Made by a program: the position numbers and the translations under genes. This document shows, piece after piece, positions 59,134 to 64,000 of a DNA stretch of 64,000 bases; within the stretch, counting starts at the first letter, position 1, and each line of letters opens with the position of its first letter. Where the stretch lies: the NCBI RefSeq assembly GCF_009873495.1, contig NZ_CP046703.1, positions 5,980,501 to 6,044,500 on the forward strand, read 5' to 3'. A model generated the notes under the pieces. It searched no databases. It was not told where the DNA came from and saw only the letters and a list, made by a program, of their open reading frames with translations. The DNA comes from Nostoc sp. ATCC 53789 (GTDB taxonomy: Bacteria; Cyanobacteriota; Cyanobacteriia; Cyanobacteriales; Nostocaceae).

Positions 59134-59413
59134 TAGCTAAATGCTCTAATGCAGATGTAAAAGCCTCTGTACCAATCATTTTAGACTGACTCAGAGCAAC
59201 TTCAGCAGCTTGACCAAAAACCATATCCTCTAATTCTTCCAGCCGATTCATTAATTTTTGGTAGCTCTCGGCTGAAATAATCACATGGCTAGGCCGTGAT
59301 TGTTTAGTGAGTAGAACTGGCTCTGTAGCAGCCTTATCAAAAACCTCACCGTGTTTGTTACGAGCATCTGTGAGAGTATAGGTCTGCATAGACATTTTGA
59401 CTATTTTAGACAT
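59120..59413 (-). CDS. Phd/YefM-family antitoxin
   Basis: About 90-97 aa. The N-terminal DNA-binding segment MQTYTLTDARNKHGEVFDKAA and VLLTKQSRPSHVIISAESYQKLM are typical of Phd/YefM; the acidic C-terminus binds the toxin. Three in-frame ATGs exist: 59413, 59395 and 59389. The first and second are related by a perfect 18-bp duplication, so the original start was probably at 59395 or 59389. It should neutralise the overlapping RelE-like toxin and autoregulate the pair. Confidence 0.9.
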   Translation of the reverse strand: MSKIVKMSMQTYTLTDARNKHGEVFDKAATEPVLLTKQSRPSHVIISAESYQKLMNRLEELEDMVFGQAAEVALSQSKMIGTEAFTSALEHLANGEA

Positions 59414-59426
59414 TTTGACTATTTTA
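59391..59426. repeat. 18-bp perfect tandem duplication over the antitoxin start
   Basis: GACATTTTGACTATTTTA occurs at 59391-59408 and 59409-59426. The duplication copies an ATG and adds six codons (SKIVKM) at the antitoxin N-terminus. It overlies the likely ribosome-binding and operator region. Confidence 0.9.
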
Positions 59427-59904
59427 GCAGATAAATCTTCTCATCTCAATTCTGGCTTCACAGAACTTGCTGCTTATTTATGTAAATAGAGTAGAGAAGA
59501 ATTCAGCAATCTACTACCCTAAAAGCTTTCTACATAAATCCCGACCCAATGAAGTCGCTGTAGATGATATGCTGATTGGCATGGCGATCGCTCCTAATTG
59601 AGCAACCTCCGCAAATGCTCACGAGTCCGGTTCTACTGACAGTGTTGTTTAGCTAATTTATTTTTTCTTTGAAAACCCTTGCTTACCCAGCCAAAAAAAG
59701 CTATCTCTGAATGCAAGTTGGTATCATTGTGCAAAACTACCCTAATCTGGTAGCGATCGAGTTACGATCTTGTCACACCCTTTTTTGATTTGAGAAGTCC
59801 TATTCCAGAATTTTCTGGTTAAAATAGTATATCTGTTCTACTCAAGCTCCGAAACCAACACTCCTTAAAACCATATATTTAGATTAGAGGCATTAGAGGC
59901 AGAA
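59414..59904. other. recA upstream region
   Basis: About 490 bp with no gene. It contains HIP1 sites, a potential LexA box at 59826-59839, and an AT-rich stretch before recA. A ribosome-binding site GAGG lies 5 nt before the recA ATG. Confidence 0.5.
59826..59839 (+). promoter_or_regulatory. LexA-like box upstream of recA
   Basis: AGTATATCTGTTCT fits 13 of 14 positions of the Anabaena LexA-box consensus (RGTACNNNDGTWCB), the exception being T for C at position 5. It lies 66 bp before the recA start codon, a plausible operator site. Whether this organism represses recA through LexA is inference. Confidence 0.5.
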
Positions 59905-60984
59905 ATGGCTATCAACACCGATACTTCCGGCAAGCAAAAAGCACTGACTATGGTGCTAAACCAGATTGAGCGCAGCTTTGGTAAAGGGGCAATCATGCGC
60001 CTGGGCGATGCTACCCGGATGCGGGTGGAAACAATTTCTAGTGGGGCGCTTACCCTAGATTTAGCATTGGGTGGTGGTTTACCCAAGGGGCGGGTAATAG
60101 AAATTTATGGGCCGGAAAGTTCCGGTAAGACTACAGTAGCGCTACATGCGCTCGCCGAAGTGCAAAGAAATGGCGGTATTGCTGCCTTTGTTGATGCTGA
60201 ACACGCCCTTGATCCTACTTATGCTGCGGCATTGGGTGTAGATATTGACAATTTGCTGATTTCTCAACCTGACACTGGCGAATCAGCTTTAGAAATTGTC
60301 GATCAACTTGTACGCTCTGCTGCGGTTGATATTGTAGTCATAGACTCAGTAGCAGCACTGGTTCCCCGTGCTGAAATTGAAGGCGATATGGGTGATATTC
60401 ACGTTGGTTTGCAAGCGCGGTTAATGAGCCAAGCCCTACGTAAAATTACGGGCAACATTGGTAAATCTGGTTGTACAGTAATTTTCATTAACCAGTTGCG
60501 GCAAAAAATCGGTGTTACCTACGGTAGCCCAGAAACCACGACTGGAGGTAATGCATTGAAATTTTACGCTTCGGTGCGCTTGGATATTCGTCGAATTCAA
60601 ACCTTGAAGAAAGGTACAGATGAATTTGGTAATCGCGTTAAAGTCAAAGTCGCCAAGAATAAAGTAGCGCCGCCCTTCAGAATAGCGGAATTTGACATTA
60701 TTTTTGGTAAAGGGATTTCTACCTTGGGTTGTATTGTAGACTTGGCAGAAGAAACTTCCATTATTGTCCGCAAGGGGGCTTGGTATAGTTACAACGGCGA
60801 TAATATCTCCCAAGGACGAGACAACGCCATTAAGTATCTAGAAGAAAAGCCTGAATTTGCTGAAGAAATTAAGAAACTGGTGCGTGAAAAGTTAGATAAA
60901 GGCGCTGTTGTTTCTGCTAACTCTGTAGCTAAAGCCAGTGAAGAAGATGAAGAGGAAGAAGTTGATTTAGAGCCAGAAGAATAA
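59905..60984 (+). CDS. recA: Recombinase RecA
   Basis: RecA, 359 aa. Walker A GPESSGKTT (about residues 67-75), Walker B VVIDSVAAL, and the DNA-binding loops with MGDIHVGLQARLMSQALRKI and INQLRQKIGVTYGSPETTTGG. The C-terminal tail is acidic (EEDEEEEVDLEPEE), as usual. It catalyses homologous pairing and activates LexA self-cleavage. A terminator (61022-61053) follows the stop codon. Confidence 0.98.
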   Translation: MAINTDTSGKQKALTMVLNQIERSFGKGAIMRLGDATRMRVETISSGALTLDLALGGGLPKGRVIEIYGPESSGKTTVALHALAEVQRNGGIAAFVDAEHALDPTYAAALGVDIDNLLISQPDTGESALEIVDQLVRSAAVDIVVIDSVAALVPRAEIEGDMGDIHVGLQARLMSQALRKITGNIGKSGCTVIFINQLRQKIGVTYGSPETTTGGNALKFYASVRLDIRRIQTLKKGTDEFGNRVKVKVAKNKVAPPFRIAEFDIIFGKGISTLGCIVDLAEETSIIVRKGAWYSYNGDNISQGRDNAIKYLEEKPEFAEEIKKLVREKLDKGAVVSANSVAKASEEDEEEEVDLEPEE

Positions 60985-61021
60985 GGAATGTGGATTTATT
61001 AATCTGCAATTTTGAATATGT

Positions 61022-61053
61022 AGTGGGTTACAAAAAGAGCTAACCCACTTTTT
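61022..61053 (+). terminator. Intrinsic terminator of recA
   Basis: AGTGGGTTA (61022-61030) and TAACCCACT (61041-61049) with a 10-nt loop and five T residues. It lies 37 bp after the recA stop. Confidence 0.9.
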
Positions 61054-61106
61054 GTAAAGGATTGATCAGTTATTCGTTAGGCATTTCTAGTTCTAATCAG
61101 GTAAAA

Positions 61107-61142
61107 GTAGGGGCACAAGAATTAACATTGTTGTGCCCCTAC
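61107..61142. repeat. GTAGGGGCACAA inverted repeat
   Basis: 12-bp perfect arms (61107-61118, 61131-61142) with a 12-nt spacer. Relative of the 30-bp palindrome at 48079-48108. It lies between the convergent recA and FHA genes. Confidence 0.8.
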
Positions 61143-61203
61143 GAATTGTATATATTTTACCCAATTGAAAATTATGGCAATTTTCAATTTTTTAACTGGG
61201 ATT

Positions 61204-61926
61204 TTATGGTATTTGTCTGCTAAAAAAGCGGTCTAAAATTTCTGATTTCTGTTCTGAACTGAAGTTGTCATAATAATGTTCAAGGTTCTCAAGTAGTCGT
61301 GAATTTCTGAAAATTTCCAAATTATCATCTACTTTCTCAGGTATATATTTTTGTTTATCACGGCGAAAAGAAAGTATTTCTACTTGATTGTCATTTTTAC
61401 GATGCACAAGCTGCATCAATAACTCCATTGCTACAGTTGGCAAAACACGGCACGTATAATTCACAAAAAAATCAAAAGTCATATTGCCTAGACGTATGCG
61501 ATCGCCATCTTCGAGCTTGATCGGCTCTAAAGCGCGATCGCCATTCACAAATGAGCCATTGGTACTGTTGAAGTCTATGAAGTAGAAGCCTTGATCGTCA
61601 ATATATTGAATAGCCGCGTGGCGACGAGACATATAGTTATCAGCAATGCAAATACCACTGTTCTGATTACGACCTATTGTCCATATCTGCTGTGGCTGTC
61701 GTAAACTTTGGGTCTGATTGTCACATAAGTTAGTCATCAAATAAACAGTAGACGTATCCACTACACCATGTACGTAACGTACCTTCATCTTTTTCAACGA
61801 CGGTTGAGATAGGTTTTCTAGCTGAAGAATTTCATCTAAAAGGCTGCTGTGGTGTTCATACAATTTAAGGAATACTTGATATAAAGTTAATCGCCGTTCT
61901 ATTTCTGTTTGTGCAAAGTCAGCCAT
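61204..61926 (-). CDS. FHA-domain protein
   Basis: 240-aa protein with a forkhead-associated domain (about residues 75-155): WTIGRNQNSGICIADNYMSRRH, FYFIDFNSTNGSFVNG and LEDGDRIRLGNMTFDFFV carry the phosphothreonine-binding Arg, Ser, His and Asn positions. The N-terminal region (IERRLTLYQVFLKLYEHH) is helical and the C-terminal part (about 170-240) is not recognised. FHA proteins read Ser/Thr phosphorylation. The next gene upstream on the same strand is a Ser/Thr kinase, 588 bp away, which suggests functional pairing. Confidence 0.92.
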   Translation of the reverse strand: MADFAQTEIERRLTLYQVFLKLYEHHSSLLDEILQLENLSQPSLKKMKVRYVHGVVDTSTVYLMTNLCDNQTQSLRQPQQIWTIGRNQNSGICIADNYMSRRHAAIQYIDDQGFYFIDFNSTNGSFVNGDRALEPIKLEDGDRIRLGNMTFDFFVNYTCRVLPTVAMELLMQLVHRKNDNQVEILSFRRDKQKYIPEKVDDNLEIFRNSRLLENLEHYYDNFSSEQKSEILDRFFSRQIP

Positions 61927-62514
61927 GATATATAAACCTTGTATTGCCTGATTTCGGTTGTGACTATTCTGCTTCAGCCTACAATCAGGGATAATTAATT
62001 AATTTTTCACTTTCTACTGCCATCTGAAAACTTGAGTGGCTTAAGAGCGTTAGATTTTACAGCTTTTACTTACCAGAACCCCTGTCGTTTATAGCAATAA
62101 AGAGCATATAAATACTAAGGAAAAACTATTGTGATGCTTTATTGTTTATTGTAAATAATCATTTGTTATTTGTAACAGATGATTATTATAAAGATTTGAT
62201 TAAGAATTGCCAATCATCACCGTATTTTTGCTAGATAATGGGATATTTCTTAATATTTGTAAGAGTGATGGCTATCGAGCAAAGCAACTATAAAAATTCT
62301 GAGCTGTTCATAATAAGACCAATACGCGCTCTGAATAAATCTAAGTTTTATCAAGAAAAATAAGAGTTAATTTATCATGCCAATAAGAAAATCGAAGCCT
62401 TGTGAAACAATATAGTTTCAACTAAGACTTGCTCCTCTTTAAACCTCATTAAAAAGTAGGCAAATAGTCTGGAAGCCAGTGGCTTGCTCTGGCTCCAAAA
62501 TCTCAACTTTCAAC
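61927..62514. other. Gene-free region between kinase and FHA genes
   Basis: About 590 bp, AT-rich, no ORF supported. The promoter of the FHA gene should lie at its left end. No hairpin with U-run was found behind the kinase stop, so read-through into the FHA gene is possible. Confidence 0.4.
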
Positions 62515-64000
62515 TTACAATAAGCCTCGTTTACCATTGGGGCGGATGGTCATCCAATTTGTTTTTGCTAGTGCTAGCTGCTCATCAGAAATTTTGGCAC
62601 TAGTGAGATTAGCACCACATAGATTAGCTCCTCGCAGGTTAGCATTGCTGAGATAAGCATTACTGAGGTCTGCACCTCGCAGGTCTGCCCCTTCTAAATC
62701 AGCATGGTTAAAGTATGCTTTGGTCAAATTAGCATCCTTGAGATTTGCTTTACTAAGGCTGGCTCTGCCAAAGTCACTATTGTGAAGATTAGCTCCCTGG
62801 AGATTAGTTTTTTGGAATTGAGTGGAATGGAAATTTGTTCCTGATAAGTCAGCACCTTGCAGGTTCAACAAACTTAAATTGTGAAGAGCAAAATCTCGTC
62901 TTCCCTTTTGATAGGCGGTTAACAAACTTTGGGTATCTAACTTACGCTCAACTTTAGAATTTTGAACTTGCAAACCATTACTGTTGCTGTTAGCTAAAGT
63001 GGTTGATTTGCCCATCCCAGAACCCTGGTGTGATCCAGCAGCTTCTGCTGCCTTAGCTCGTCTGGCACGAATTGCTGCCGCTACCTGTGCCACTCCTGCA
63101 CTGGTGGCAGCAACAGAAGAGTTGTTACATAAAACAGCAGAATTTTCCAGATAGTTGTGTGTTCGCTCTTTAGAACCAGTATCTGATTTAATCAGTAAAC
63201 CCTTTGCTAAACTTTCTAAGTATGGTTCTATTTCCAATGCTCTAAGAACTTCTGCGGCTGACTGATAGCGATTACGTACAGAAACTTCTAACATCTTTCG
63301 TAATACATTGCTCAAGTGATCGCTCACTTGCACAAGTTGCTCCCACATCATCTCGCCAGTGTTGGGATTGTAATCTAAATCTTTAGGAGTTTTGCTAGTC
63401 AGTAAATAAATACATGTCACCCCCAGAGCATAAATATCACTGGCATAGACTGGACGCATAGCCATTTGCTCTGGAGGTGCAAAACCAGGAGTACCAATCG
63501 CATAAGCAGTTAATGCTGTTTGCCCTGATTGACTGATCGCGCCTTGAGTGACTTGGTTTTTGACGGCACCAAAATCGATAAGTACCATCCTGGCATCTTG
63601 AGTGCGACGAATTAAGTTGGCTGGCTTGATATCACGATGGATCACCTTTTGCTCGTGAATGTATTGGAGGAGTGGTAGAATCTCGCTTAAGAATTGCTTG
63701 ACTCCAGTTTCGGTCAAGATGCCGTTAAGTTTGACCTCCTCCTGCAATGTATCACCACTGATATATTCTTGAACTAAGTAGAATTGTTCATGATCTTCAA
63801 AATAGTCTAGCAACCTTGGTACTTGGGGATGATTGCCAATCTTACCTAGAGTTTTGGCTTCTCGTTCAAAGAGTTCTCTGGCCATCTGTAAAACGTGTGG
63901 GGCGCTTCCTGATGGGCGTAATTGTTTGATTACGCAACTCGGTTCTCCTGGTAAGCCTTGATCGTTGGCTAAGAAGGTAGCTCCAAAGCCACCTTGACCT
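62515..64000 (-). CDS. Ser/Thr protein kinase with C-terminal pentapeptide repeats, 5' end missing
   Basis: The frame is open to the right edge, so the start lies outside. An ATG at 63885 is inside the kinase and not the real start. The glycine loop GQGGFGATFLAND and the VAIK-type lysine in CVIKQLRP lie at the window edge. HRDIKPANL, DFGAVK and GTPGFAPPEQ are the catalytic, Mg-binding and activation-end motifs. After a linker with an Ala-rich stretch, the last ~115 residues are pentapeptide repeats (A(D/N)LXX: GADLRGADLSNAYLSNANL). Such kinases (SpkB-like) are common in cyanobacteria. The repeats form a right-handed beta helix. Confidence 0.95.
   Translation of the reverse strand, partial: GQGGFGATFLANDQGLPGEPSCVIKQLRPSGSAPHVLQMARELFEREAKTLGKIGNHPQVPRLLDYFEDHEQFYLVQEYISGDTLQEEVKLNGILTETGVKQFLSEILPLLQYIHEQKVIHRDIKPANLIRRTQDARMVLIDFGAVKNQVTQGAISQSGQTALTAYAIGTPGFAPPEQMAMRPVYASDIYALGVTCIYLLTSKTPKDLDYNPNTGEMMWEQLVQVSDHLSNVLRKMLEVSVRNRYQSAAEVLRALEIEPYLESLAKGLLIKSDTGSKERTHNYLENSAVLCNNSSVAATSAGVAQVAAAIRARRAKAAEAAGSHQGSGMGKSTTLANSNSNGLQVQNSKVERKLDTQSLLTAYQKGRRDFALHNLSLLNLQGADLSGTNFHSTQFQKTNLQGANLHNSDFGRASLSKANLKDANLTKAYFNHADLEGADLRGADLSNAYLSNANLRGANLCGANLTSAKISDEQLALAKTNWMTIRPNGKRGLL

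Noticed and set aside
1..64000. CRISPR array or prophage
   Set aside because: No set of regularly spaced identical repeats with unique spacers of CRISPR length exists; the tandem arrays have either 7-18-bp units or 146-bp units. No integrase, capsid or terminase-like protein was seen.

Overview
The window looks like chromosomal DNA of a filamentous, heterocyst-forming cyanobacterium of the Nostoc/Anabaena group. The palindrome GCGATCGC (HIP1) and its core are scattered through genes and spacers. There is a kaiABC clock cluster followed by an HgdD-type TolC gene, the order I recall from Anabaena PCC 7120. Other lineage markers are the photosystem II S4-domain protein, a cyAbrB regulator, an lrtA-type ribosome hibernation factor, phytochrome-linked Rcp-type regulators, and heptameric short tandem repeats (STRR) between genes. 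This is core-like chromosome with many repeats. I see no prophage, transposase, rRNA, tRNA or CRISPR array.

Layout. 0-9.4 kb: 5'-truncated carotenoid oxygenase, CAP-domain lipoprotein, acyltransferase-like membrane protein, peroxiredoxin Q, lrtA, lipB, and a divergent polar amino acid ABC transporter (ATPase plus a fused binding protein-permease). 10-12.1 kb: lipid kinase, ExoD-like protein, then a 146-bp tandem array that I read as minus-strand small RNA genes. 12.3-16.4 kb: small conserved proteins, an SDR enzyme, the PSII S4 protein and two MITE-like inverted-repeat elements. 16.8-26 kb: hgdD, kaiC, kaiB, kaiA on the minus strand and, divergently, a large kinase with CBS domains and degenerate receivers. 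26-36.5 kb: GT39 glycosyltransferase, small unknown proteins, a Panacea-domain two-gene unit, a ClC channel, cyAbrB and an Rrf2 regulator. 36.9-38.5 kb: cobD/cbiB and pyrR.

39-57 kb is a signalling district: two large hybrid kinases flanking an Rcp-type regulator, then a double hybrid kinase convergent with a biliverdin-type phytochrome and its Rcp partner. Between them lie a DUF4912 protein, a phosphodiester-glycosidase-like lipoprotein and a frameshifted HTH gene. 57-64 kb: xseAB, a RelE/Phd toxin-antitoxin pair, recA with a LexA-like box, an FHA protein, and a Ser/Thr kinase with pentapeptide repeats that runs off the right edge.

Repeats are the second theme. Eleven of the twelve convergent intergenic spaces carry tandem or inverted repeats. 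Repeats also supply the last codons of three genes, the apparent ribosome-binding site of xseB, and in-frame linker insertions in two large proteins. The strongest candidate for something undescribed is the 11.57-12.11 kb tandem array of terminator-ended units.
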